Below, piece after piece: positions 44,319 to 51,967 of a DNA stretch of 64,000 bases. The notes below the pieces were generated by a model. That model saw only the letters and a program-made list of their open reading frames with translations. It did not search any database and was not told where the DNA came from. A program made the position numbers and the translations under genes. Source of the DNA: Mycobacterium cookii (GTDB taxonomy: Bacteria; Actinomycetota; Actinomycetes; Mycobacteriales; Mycobacteriaceae); the NCBI RefSeq assembly GCF_010727945.1, contig NZ_AP022569.1:2604001-2668000 (forward strand), given 5' to 3'. The first letter of the stretch is position 1. Each line of letters begins with the position of its first letter.

Positions 44319-45929
44319 ATGCCTGCCTGGGACCACGACGTCGACGTCGTTGTGCTCGGTAGTGGCGGAGCCGCTCTCACGGCTGCCCTGACCGCCGCGA
44401 CTAACGGTGCCTCGGTGGCGGTCTACGAGAAATCCGCGACGTTCGGTGGCACCACCGCGGTTTCGGGCGGCGTGGTGTGGATTCCGGCGCACGACCGCTC
44501 ACCCGACGGCGAGCTGTCGGTCGCCGACGCGTTGAGTTATCTGCGCGCGCAGTCGCTGGGTTCGATGGACGACGCAATGGTCGACACCTTCGTTCGGACC
44601 GGCCCGGCGATGCTCGACTTCGTCGAGGCACACAGCCGCCTGCATTTCGAAATCGCCACCGGCTTTCCCGATTACAAGCCGGAACTGCCCGGCGGCCAGC
44701 CGGGTGGCGGCCGCTCGCTGACCGTGACTCCGGTCGACCTCAACCAACTCGGCGAGTGGCGGGACCGCATCACCGCGTTCCCCCAGGACTGGTCGAACGT
44801 CGGCTTCGACGCCGAGACCCGGGCCCGCCTGCATGCCGGGGCGGACGAAAACGCCGACCTCTGCGTGGCCGGCACGGCGCTGATCGCCGGCCTGCTGAAG
44901 GGGTTGCTGGACGCCGGGGTGACGCCGCAGACCAATGCCCGCGCGGTGGAACTGATCGCCGAAGACGGCGAGATCGTCGGGGTGCGAGTGGATTCGGACG
45001 GTCGGCAGTTGGCTGTGCGCGCCCGTCACGGCGTCATTCTGGGTACCGGCGGCTTTGAGTGGGATCCGGTGTTGGCCAACGCTTTTCTGCGTGGGCCGAT
45101 GCACGGCGCCGTCTCGCCGCCGAACAACACCGGCGACGGCCTGCGGATGGCGATGGCCCACGGCGCCGACCTGGCCAATATGGGCGAAGCATGGTGGGTG
45201 CCGGTCGTGCAGATCCCCGGCGACACGATCGACGGGCATCCCCGCAGTCGCAGCGTGCGACTCGAGCGCACCCGCCCACGCTGCATCATCGTCAACCGGG
45301 CCGGGAAGCGATTCGTCAACGAGGCATGCGATTACAACTCGATGGCCGGTGCGTTTCACTACCTCGACCCGCGCGACGGCTACATCAACGACCCGGCCTG
45401 GATGGTGTTCGACTCGCTGCACCTGAAGCGCTACGGGTTCCTCGGTGTCGAGCCAGAGGGCCCCGTTCCCGACTGGTTCTGCAAGTCGGCGGACCTGCGC
45501 GAGCTGGCCGAGAAGACCGGCATCGCGATTGACGGGCTCACCCGCACCATCGAGGCCTGGAACCACCACGTCGAGGACGGCTCGGATCCTGACTTCGGCC
45601 GTGGCTCAAGCGCTTACGACGGCTACTGGGGAGACGACCGCGCGACCACGCTGGCCGGCAAGACACTCGGCCCGGTCGACACCGCGCCGTTCTACGCCGT
45701 TCCGATCTCGGTCGGCGCCATGGGAACCAAGGGCGGTCCACGCACCGACCGCGACGGGCGCGTGCTGCACGTCAGTGGCGCACCGATACCGGGCCTGTTC
45801 GCCGCCGGCAACGCGATGGGCGGCGTGACCGGACGCGCATATGGCGGTGCCGGCGGAACCCTGGGCCCGGCAATGGTTTTCGGCTACCGCGCTGGCCACG
45901 CCGCGGCGACCGGAAAGTCCGTCGACTAG
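44319..45929 (+). CDS. FAD-dependent oxidoreductase, 3-ketosteroid dehydrogenase-like
   Basis: A 536-residue KstD/fumarate-reductase-type flavoprotein, paralogous to the protein at 38257. The FAD motif is VVVLGSGGAALTAALTA and EKSATFGGTTAVSGGVVWIP. The C-terminal region PFYAVPISVGAMGTKGGPRTD has the Y-A-x6-G-x-x-G-T pattern but with Ala-Met where KstD has Asp-Leu, which suggests a different substrate or direction. GGAAGGAAA precedes the ATG. It lies 37 nt after the IclR gene. Its end overlaps the convergent SDR by 4 nt. Confidence 0.9.
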   Translation: MPAWDHDVDVVVLGSGGAALTAALTAATNGASVAVYEKSATFGGTTAVSGGVVWIPAHDRSPDGELSVADALSYLRAQSLGSMDDAMVDTFVRTGPAMLDFVEAHSRLHFEIATGFPDYKPELPGGQPGGGRSLTVTPVDLNQLGEWRDRITAFPQDWSNVGFDAETRARLHAGADENADLCVAGTALIAGLLKGLLDAGVTPQTNARAVELIAEDGEIVGVRVDSDGRQLAVRARHGVILGTGGFEWDPVLANAFLRGPMHGAVSPPNNTGDGLRMAMAHGADLANMGEAWWVPVVQIPGDTIDGHPRSRSVRLERTRPRCIIVNRAGKRFVNEACDYNSMAGAFHYLDPRDGYINDPAWMVFDSLHLKRYGFLGVEPEGPVPDWFCKSADLRELAEKTGIAIDGLTRTIEAWNHHVEDGSDPDFGRGSSAYDGYWGDDRATTLAGKTLGPVDTAPFYAVPISVGAMGTKGGPRTDRDGRVLHVSGAPIPGLFAAGNAMGGVTGRAYGGAGGTLGPAMVFGYRAGHAAATGKSVD

Positions 45930-46768
45930 AGGTTAGCGAACGCTTTCGCCAGATCGATTGTGCCGGTCTGGATTGCGCCGACGACCCCACCGTCGACGAG
46001 CAGATCGGTGCCGGTGACGAACGCCGCCGACGGACCCAGCAGGAATTCGGTGGCCGCCGCGATGTCTTCGGGCGTGCCGAGACGCCGCAGGCCGGAGTTG
46101 TCGACCATCGCGCGCATCATCGCGCCGGATTGGCCGCCCAACTCCAGTCGTCCCATCGCCGTGGAGATGATGCCGGGGCTGATGGAGTTGATCCGGGCAC
46201 CGCGTTCACCCCAGGCCGCGGCCGCTGCGGCAACCCGAATTTGGTTGGCCCGCTTGGCGAATGGGTAAGCCGCCTGGCTGCTGGTGATGCCTGCGCACGC
46301 GTCCAGACCGAGCAGGTCTTCGGGGGGCACCGTAGCCAACTGCTGTTGAACCGCGGGGTCCAGCGTCGGCTGCATATGACCGGCCATGCTGGCAATCACC
46401 ACACCGGCGCCGCCGGGCTCGATCACTTTGCCGAACTCGTCGATAGACAATGCGACACCCAGCAGGTCGACGGCCAGCACGGCCTCCGCCGACGCCTGCT
46501 CCGGCGACAGACCCGCGGTGTGCACGACCGCGGTGACTCGGCCCGCCGCCTGGGCCGTTTCGGCGACCGCGGCCACTGAGCTCCGCGAGGTGACGTCGAC
46601 TTCGCGGGTCAGCACGTGATGACCGTCGTCGGTGAGCCCGCTCGCAGTGGCTTCCAGTCCCGCGGCGTTGATGTCGGCGAGCACAATCGTTTTCCCGGCA
46701 CCGACGCGACGGGCGATCGATACGCCCATTCCACCGACACCGATGACGACCAGAACTTCGTTGTTCAT
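45926..46768 (-). CDS. SDR family oxidoreductase with an atypical N-terminal cofactor motif
   Basis: A 280-residue SDR. The cofactor motif is VIGVGGMGVSIARR, so the usual TGxxxGxG has become G-V-G-G-M-G. Conserved parts are VVHTAGLSPEQ, VIASMAGH, YPFAK (the active-site Tyr and Lys) and LVDGGVVGA. The insertion between the Ser and Tyr regions (HMQPTLDPAVQQQLATVPPEDLLGLDA) resembles 3-alpha-HSD/coniferyl-alcohol dehydrogenase-like SDRs. GGGGAGAG precedes the ATG. It is divergent from the SDR at 46868, with the GAGAATAGTATTCTC operator between them. Confidence 0.88.
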   Translation of the reverse strand: MNNEVLVVIGVGGMGVSIARRVGAGKTIVLADINAAGLEATASGLTDDGHHVLTREVDVTSRSSVAAVAETAQAAGRVTAVVHTAGLSPEQASAEAVLAVDLLGVALSIDEFGKVIEPGGAGVVIASMAGHMQPTLDPAVQQQLATVPPEDLLGLDACAGITSSQAAYPFAKRANQIRVAAAAAAWGERGARINSISPGIISTAMGRLELGGQSGAMMRAMVDNSGLRRLGTPEDIAAATEFLLGPSAAFVTGTDLLVDGGVVGAIQTGTIDLAKAFANL

Positions 46769-46814
46769 GACTCTCCCCGATTCGACTAGCAGGGCCCAGC
46801 GCTCGCGGCGACGC

Positions 46815-46829
46815 GAGAATAGTATTCTC
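46815..46829. promoter_or_regulatory. Operator GAGAATAGTATTCTC between divergent SDR genes
   Basis: Identical in all 15 bases to the site beside the TetR gene (11219), and here symmetric over 19 bases (GCGAGAATA-G-TATTCTCGC). TATTCT on either strand could serve as a -10. It lies 47 nt upstream of the minus-strand SDR and 39 nt upstream of the plus-strand SDR. Confidence 0.8.
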
Positions 46830-46867
46830 GCAGTGTGAGAGCGTGAATTGCAAGAAGGGAAACACTA

Positions 46868-47632
46868 ATGCAGATCAGCGGGAGTTCAGCGATTGTCGTC
46901 GGCGGCGCAGGCGGTCTGGGCGAGGCCACAGTTCGCCGGCTGCATGCCGCGGGAGCCAAGGTGGTGATCGCCGACCTGGCCGACGACAAAGGCAACGCGC
47001 TCGCCGACGAGCTCGACGCCCGCTACGTCCGCACTGATGCGACGAACACCGACGATGTGAATGCAGCTTTGGCCGAGGCGGAATCACTTGGCCCGCTGCG
47101 CATCTCGGTGGACGCCCATGGCGGCCCGGCCAGCGGTGGCCGGTTGGTCGGCAAAGACGGCTCACCGCTCGACCTGGATGGCTTCAAGACGACGATCGAC
47201 GTGTACCTGACCGGCGTCTTCAACGTGTTGCGGCTGGCCGCTGCCGCGATCGCCCGCCAGGAGCCGCTCGACGAGGGTGCCCGCGGCGTCATCATCAACA
47301 CCGCATCGATCGCCGCCTACGAGGGCCAGATCGGCCAGTTGCCCTACGCGGCAGCCAAGGGCGGCGTCGTCGGCATGACACTGGTCGCGGCGCGCGACCT
47401 GTCCCCGCTCGGTATTCGCGTCGTCACCATCGCGCCCGGCACCTTCCTGACCCCGGCGTACGGCAAAGCGGGCGACCAGCTCGAGGCGTACTGGGGTCCG
47501 CAGGTTCCCTTCCCCAAGCGGATGGGACGGTCGAGCGAATACGGCGCCTTCGTGCAGAGCATCATCGAGAACGACTACCTCAACGGTGAGGTCATCCGGT
47601 TGGACGGCGCGCTGCGGTTCCCGCCGAAGTAA
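46868..47632 (+). CDS. SDR, 3-hydroxyacyl-CoA dehydrogenase type II-like (HSD10-like)
   Basis: A 254-residue SDR: SAIVVGGAGGLGEATVRRLHAAGAKVVIADL, NTASIAAYEGQIGQLPYAAAKGGVVGMTLVAARDLSPLGIRVVTIAPG. This core, with IAAYEGQIGQ and SxYxAxKGG, is characteristic of 17-beta-HSD10/3-hydroxyacyl-CoA dehydrogenase type II. A third step of beta-oxidation is therefore likely. AAGAAGGGA precedes the ATG. The operator at 46815 is shared with the ligase-dehydrogenase-hydratase operon at 51918, so the regulon supplies activation, dehydrogenation, hydration and this oxidation. Confidence 0.88.
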   Translation: MQISGSSAIVVGGAGGLGEATVRRLHAAGAKVVIADLADDKGNALADELDARYVRTDATNTDDVNAALAEAESLGPLRISVDAHGGPASGGRLVGKDGSPLDLDGFKTTIDVYLTGVFNVLRLAAAAIARQEPLDEGARGVIINTASIAAYEGQIGQLPYAAAKGGVVGMTLVAARDLSPLGIRVVTIAPGTFLTPAYGKAGDQLEAYWGPQVPFPKRMGRSSEYGAFVQSIIENDYLNGEVIRLDGALRFPPK

Positions 47633-47653
47633 CCGGCCCGGTCTGCGCGACGT

Positions 47654-47684
47654 CCGAATTGCCCTCCTCTGAGCGACAATTCGG
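47654..47684. terminator. Candidate stem-loop between convergent genes
   Basis: CCGAATTG and CAATTCGG form a perfect 8-bp stem with a 15-nt loop, midway in the 69-nt gap between the SDR and the crotonase gene that converge here. There is no T-run, as is usual for mycobacterial terminators. It could serve both directions. Confidence 0.45.
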
Positions 47685-47701
47685 TCGCGTGCCGGTTTAC
47701 G

Positions 47702-48469
47702 TCAGTTCTTGCCGGCGTTGAACTTGGCGACGATGTTGCGGAAGTCCTCTGTCTGCATGGACTGGTTCTCCGCCGACAGCGCATAGTCGATCGTCGCCAG
47801 CACCGCGCGTTCGAGGTGAACGTTGAGCACCCGCTTGGTGCTCTCGACCGCCTGCTGCGGCAATTCGAGAATCTTCCTGGCGGCCTTGACCGCCTCGTCG
47901 AGCGGGTCGGCCACGGCGTGGTTGGCCAGGCCGAGCTCGACGGCCCGCGCAGCCGAGATGCGGGCACCGGTCAGTGCGTACTCCTTGGCCAACAGCAGGC
48001 TGATGTGCAGCGGCCAGGTCAGCGGTCCACCGTCGGCGGCCACCAGTCCGACCTGGACGTGCGGGTCGGCGAGATACGCGTCCTCGGCGATGTAGACGAT
48101 GTCGCTCAGCGCGACCAGGCTGCAGCCCAGGCCGACCGCCGGCCCGTTGACCGCGGCCACCACCGGAATGCGGCAGCGCGCCATGCCCAGCACGATCTCG
48201 CGTCCATCCGCAATGGTCTTGGCCCGCAACGCCGCGTCGTTGGACAACTCTTCGAGATACTTGAAGTCACCGCCGGCTGAAAACGCCCGTCCCGCACCGG
48301 TTATCACCGCGGCGCGGGCACTGAGGTCGTCACTCATCCGCTGCCACAGCTTGGCCAGCCCATGATGCAAGTCGTCGTTGACCGAGTTGAGTGACTCGGG
48401 CCGATTCAGCGTGATGATCCGCAGCGGTCCGTCGGCTTGGACGTCGATTTCGGTCGGCATGCCATACAT
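47702..48469 (-). CDS. Enoyl-CoA hydratase/isomerase (crotonase)
   Basis: A 255-residue crotonase, the typical length. The oxyanion-hole segments are GAGRAFSAGGDFKYLEEL and AAVNGPAVGLGCSLVALSDIVYIAEDAYLADPHVQVGLVAADGG. The position of the first catalytic Glu is Asn/Gly in NGPAVGLG..., while the downstream region has Asp/Gly rather than Glu, so isomerase or other crotonase chemistry is possible. AGGAG precedes the ATG. It is the last gene of the ligase, dehydrogenase, dehydrogenase, hydratase operon under the operator at 51918. Confidence 0.88.
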   Translation of the reverse strand: MYGMPTEIDVQADGPLRIITLNRPESLNSVNDDLHHGLAKLWQRMSDDLSARAAVITGAGRAFSAGGDFKYLEELSNDAALRAKTIADGREIVLGMARCRIPVVAAVNGPAVGLGCSLVALSDIVYIAEDAYLADPHVQVGLVAADGGPLTWPLHISLLLAKEYALTGARISAARAVELGLANHAVADPLDEAVKAARKILELPQQAVESTKRVLNVHLERAVLATIDYALSAENQSMQTEDFRNIVAKFNAGKN

Positions 48470-48502
48470 GTCAGGCTCCTTGTTTGATGGTCGTGACCCG
48501 CT

Positions 48503-49585
48503 TCACAGTCCCAATATTCGTGAGGCGATGATGTTCTTCTGGATCTGCGATGTCCCGCCCATCACGCTTTGCGCACGGCTGTAAAGGTAAGCGCTCAGCG
48601 AATTCGGGTCGTCGATGCCGCCCACGGCCAATGCCGCGTGCCCGACCGACTGCTCGACCCAGGTCATCAGCAGTTTGTCCAGCGACCCGTCCGAGGTATG
48701 TGTCACCCCGTCGAGCTGTTCGGACAGCCGCCGGCGGACATGGTGGGTCAGCATCTCGGTTTGCACTGCGGCCCAAGCGAGTTCCTCATCCGGCGGCCCA
48801 TCAACCCGCGCGGCGAGCTGGCGGACGAGCTTCCCGTAGCGCGCGGCGTAGCCCAGCGTGGAGGGTTCGCGTTCGTGACCGACCACCGTCATCGCCAGCG
48901 GCCAGCCCTCGCCGGGGGCACCCACCATGTTCTCGGCCGGCACCAGCGCGCCGTCGAAGAGCACCTGACCGAATTCGGTGGTGACGCCGTTGATCATCTG
49001 CAGCGGACGCTGTTGCACGCCAGGCTGTTTCATCGGGATGATGAACGCCGAGATGCCGCGGTGGCGCTTGGCTTCCGGATCGGTGCGGGCCAACAGCAGA
49101 CACCAGTCCGCGACGTCGGAGTAGCTGGTCCAGATCTTGTGGCCGTTGATGACGTAGTTGTCGCCTTCGCGGGTGGCGGTCGTGGTCAACGACGCGAGAT
49201 CCGAACCGGCGCCGGGCTCGCTGAAGCCCTGACACCACCGCTCGGTGCCGTTGATCATTCCCGGCAGGAACCGGCCGCAGAGCTCCGTGCTGGCGTGCCG
49301 GCTCAGGCCGGCGACCAGGTAGCCGAGGCTGGGCCGCGGCGGGGCGGCCGCGCGGGCCAGTTCCTCGTCGAGGATGACGTCGTAGACCGGCGGCAGTTCC
49401 TGGCCGCCATATTCTTTCGGCCAGGACAGCCCGAAGAAGCCGCCCTCATACAACGCGCGGTGCCATTCCCCCGCCCGCGACCAGTACTCGTCGCCCGAGC
49501 TCGGAAAGTCCTTGGCGTGCAGCGCAAGCCAACCTCTCAGCCGCTCCCTGAACTCGGCTTCGTCGGCAGAATCACGGAAGTCCAA
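48503..49585 (-). CDS. Acyl-CoA dehydrogenase, larger subunit of a probable two-gene enzyme
   Basis: A 360-residue acyl-CoA dehydrogenase: FFGLSWPKEYGGQELPP, WCQGFSEPGAGSDLASLTTTA, YVINGHKIWTSYSDVADW and the C-terminal VMGGTSQIQKNIIASRILGL. It resembles the large subunit at 8080 in length and motifs. The TTG start is preceded by GGAGGAG inside the end of the upstream gene, which it overlaps by 14 nt. Together with the 301-residue neighbour it probably makes a heteromeric dehydrogenase for a bulky acyl-CoA. Confidence 0.92.
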   Translation of the reverse strand: MDFRDSADEAEFRERLRGWLALHAKDFPSSGDEYWSRAGEWHRALYEGGFFGLSWPKEYGGQELPPVYDVILDEELARAAAPPRPSLGYLVAGLSRHASTELCGRFLPGMINGTERWCQGFSEPGAGSDLASLTTTATREGDNYVINGHKIWTSYSDVADWCLLLARTDPEAKRHRGISAFIIPMKQPGVQQRPLQMINGVTTEFGQVLFDGALVPAENMVGAPGEGWPLAMTVVGHEREPSTLGYAARYGKLVRQLAARVDGPPDEELAWAAVQTEMLTHHVRRRLSEQLDGVTHTSDGSLDKLLMTWVEQSVGHAALAVGGIDDPNSLSAYLYSRAQSVMGGTSQIQKNIIASRILGL

Positions 49586-50477
49586 CGTCGATCTCCTCCA
49601 GCTTGACGGGCCACAGTTGAGTCGAGGTCAGCGCGCGGCGCAGATATACGTGCGCGAGGCACTCCCAGGTGTTGCCGATGCCGCCGTGCACCTGGATCGC
49701 GGTTTCGCAGACCGTGCGCGCGGCGCGCGCGCAGTAGACCTTGGCGTACCGGCCGGCGCGGATGGCCTCGGCCGGCGACAGTTCGTCCACCGCCCACGCG
49801 GCGTGCCGCAAGATGCTGATCGACCCTTCGATCAGCGCCAGGCTTTCGGCGAGCAGATGCGCGATCGCCTGGTACGAGCCGATCGACTTGCCGTACTGCT
49901 CGCGGATTTTCGCATAGTCGCACGCCAAGGTGTGCGCGCCGCGGGCGGTGCCGACCAGGTCCGCCGACGTGGTGGCCAGCGCGAGCGCCAGCCACCGCTG
50001 CGCGGCGTTGGAGTCGACTTCGCCGACGGCCGAGGGCTTTCCGGCGAGATCAGCGGCGGCCCTGGTGAGGTCGACGACGTCGCGCGCGGAACCGATCTCG
50101 CTGGCCGACACGGTCGTACCGTCCAACGTCAATGCGCGTCGGAAGCCGCGAGAGTCGATCGCGTGTCCGTCTATTGCGATGGTCGAGCCGGTGCCGTCGC
50201 CGCCGACATGGCGGGCCAGGTCGTCGGCCAGCACCGGGCCGAGGAACGGCGCGTCGACCAATCCGCGGCCGAATTCCTCGGCAACGATGGCGACCTCCAC
50301 CCCAGAGGCCTCGTCAGATCGCAGCGATCGCCAGCCCGTCGTATGAATCTGCTTGTCCAGCCGGGTGATTCGTGCGTCGTCGGCGAGCTCGGCTACCGAT
50401 CCCGGCCCGAGGTCGTCGGCTAGTTTCGCCGCGGCGTCGCGCAGTTGTTGCTGTTCAGCTGTCAGACGTACATCCAT
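49572..50477 (-). CDS. Acyl-CoA dehydrogenase, short subunit of a probable two-gene enzyme
   Basis: A 301-residue acyl-CoA dehydrogenase-like protein with a reduced middle domain and no EPGAGSD flavin loop. The C-terminal domain is well preserved: KIREQYGKSIGSYQAIAHLLAESLALI and TAIQVHGGIGNTWECLAHVYLRRA. AAGGAG precedes the ATG by 5 nt. It overlaps the ligase gene by 23 nt upstream and the large subunit by 14 nt downstream. The pair repeats the arrangement at 8080/9171. Confidence 0.9.
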   Translation of the reverse strand: MDVRLTAEQQQLRDAAAKLADDLGPGSVAELADDARITRLDKQIHTTGWRSLRSDEASGVEVAIVAEEFGRGLVDAPFLGPVLADDLARHVGGDGTGSTIAIDGHAIDSRGFRRALTLDGTTVSASEIGSARDVVDLTRAAADLAGKPSAVGEVDSNAAQRWLALALATTSADLVGTARGAHTLACDYAKIREQYGKSIGSYQAIAHLLAESLALIEGSISILRHAAWAVDELSPAEAIRAGRYAKVYCARAARTVCETAIQVHGGIGNTWECLAHVYLRRALTSTQLWPVKLEEIDVGLP

Positions 50478-51894
50478 AGCGCTCCTTGAGAACTCGGCGT
50501 AGCACCTTTCCGGAAGGCAGCCGAGGTATTTCGGGCACGAACTCGACACGGCTCAGACGTTTGTACGACGCAAGGCGCTCGCCCACCAGCGCCACCAGCT
50601 CAGTGGCCTCGACCGGTTGACGGGCCGCGACGGCAGCGACAACGGACTCGCCGTCGGCACCATTCGGGATTCCGAACACCGCGCAGTCGTCGACGGCGGG
50701 GTGGCTGTGCAGCACTGCCTCGACTTCGGCGGGCGCCACTTGGAAACCGCGGACCTTGATCATTTCCTTGAACCGGTCGGTGATCCGTAACCAGCCGCCG
50801 GCATCGAGATAGCCGACGTCGCCGGTCCGATACCAGTCGTCGGACATGACATCCCGGGTCGCCTCGCACGGCAGGTAACCGGCCATCAGCGAATCCGAGC
50901 GGGCCTGGATCTCGCCCACCTCACCGGGTCCGACGGGCTCGCCGGTCTGCAGCGACGTCACCCGGACGTCGACGCCGGGCACCGGCCGGCCGACCGAGTC
51001 GAGGCGGGCGCCGCCGATCGGATTACAGGCGATGACCGGCAACTCGGTAGTGCCGTACGCGGGCAACCAGCCGACACCGGTGCGCCGGGTGACGGTTTCG
51101 GCGATGCTGGCGCTGACCGGCGTCGCACCCCACACGATGAACCGCAGCGACGAGAGGTCGTAGGATTCCAGACCGGGATGCGAGGCGATGGCCAAAGCGA
51201 TTGGCGCGACTGCCATCTCGACGGTGATGCGGTCGTCTTGGATGTGCGACAGCATCCGGTCGACGTCGAAACGGCGGTGCAGTCGCATCCACGCTCCCGC
51301 CTGCATCGCCGTCATGATGTTGAGCAAACCGAGGATGTGGGACGGCGGCGTGGCGATCTGAATCCGGTCGCGGGCGGTCAATTTCAGCGCGCCGCGCCAG
51401 TTCCGGACGGCAGCCTGTAGCGACTTGTGGCTGTGCCGAACGGCTTTCGGCAGGCCCGTCGTACCGGAGCTGAACGCCAGCACCGCGTCGGCGTCCGGCC
51501 TCGGCGTCGAACCCGGCACCGGATTCCCCGGCGAAATGGGTTCATCGAGGTTCAGCATCGGCATGAGTTCCGACAACACCGCCTGGTCGCCGACGGCGTG
51601 CGACGGGTCCGTCACCGCCAGCGCGTGCTCGACCTCGGCCCGCTTCCAGGCCGGGCTGATCAGCACCGCCGCGGCGGCCAACCGCCAGATGGCGTGCAGC
51701 GCGACGACGAATTCCGGGCGATTGGATGTCATCAACGCGACCCGCCCGCCGGCCGTCACACCGTGCTCGGACAGACGCGCCGCCAGACCGTCGGCAAGCG
51801 CGTTGAGCTCGGCCAAGGTGTAGGACTGGTCCTCGAACGCAAGCACGGTCGGCTCAGCGAGCTTCGACAACGGGCTAAGCGGCAGCGAGGACAA
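50455..51894 (-). CDS. Acyl-CoA synthetase (AMP-binding, FadD-like)
   Basis: ATP-dependent activation of a carboxylic acid to its CoA thioester. The 479 residues include the phosphate loop AFSSGTTGLPKAVRHSH (P-loop Lys present), AYGTTELPV, DDWYRTGDVGYLDAGGWLRITDRFKEMIKVRGFQVAPAEVE and the C-terminal catalytic Lys in PRLPSGKVLRR. SGTTGLPK and K-V-R-G identify a CoA ligase rather than an acyl-AMP ligase. TTG start with a weak AGGA. It is first in the beta-oxidation operon, 23 nt from the operator at 51918. Confidence 0.92.
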   Translation of the reverse strand: MSSLPLSPLSKLAEPTVLAFEDQSYTLAELNALADGLAARLSEHGVTAGGRVALMTSNRPEFVVALHAIWRLAAAAVLISPAWKRAEVEHALAVTDPSHAVGDQAVLSELMPMLNLDEPISPGNPVPGSTPRPDADAVLAFSSGTTGLPKAVRHSHKSLQAAVRNWRGALKLTARDRIQIATPPSHILGLLNIMTAMQAGAWMRLHRRFDVDRMLSHIQDDRITVEMAVAPIALAIASHPGLESYDLSSLRFIVWGATPVSASIAETVTRRTGVGWLPAYGTTELPVIACNPIGGARLDSVGRPVPGVDVRVTSLQTGEPVGPGEVGEIQARSDSLMAGYLPCEATRDVMSDDWYRTGDVGYLDAGGWLRITDRFKEMIKVRGFQVAPAEVEAVLHSHPAVDDCAVFGIPNGADGESVVAAVAARQPVEATELVALVGERLASYKRLSRVEFVPEIPRLPSGKVLRRVLKERYGCTSDS

Positions 51895-51917
51895 TTGAGA
51901 ACATCCTATCGTTTTGA

Positions 51918-51932
51918 GAGAATAGTATTCTC
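51918..51932. promoter_or_regulatory. Operator GAGAATAGTATTCTC between the ligase operon and the oxygenase reductase
   Basis: Identical to the sites at 11219 and 46815 and symmetric over 17 bases here (AGAGAATA-G-TATTCTCT). Divergent TATTCT hexamers inside it would start transcription about 20-35 nt before the ligase and reductase genes. It ties the reductase to the oxygenase operon at 4282. Confidence 0.8.
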
Positions 51933-51967
51933 TGAAGCGAAGAACGCAAAGTGTGGAAGGTGCAGGA

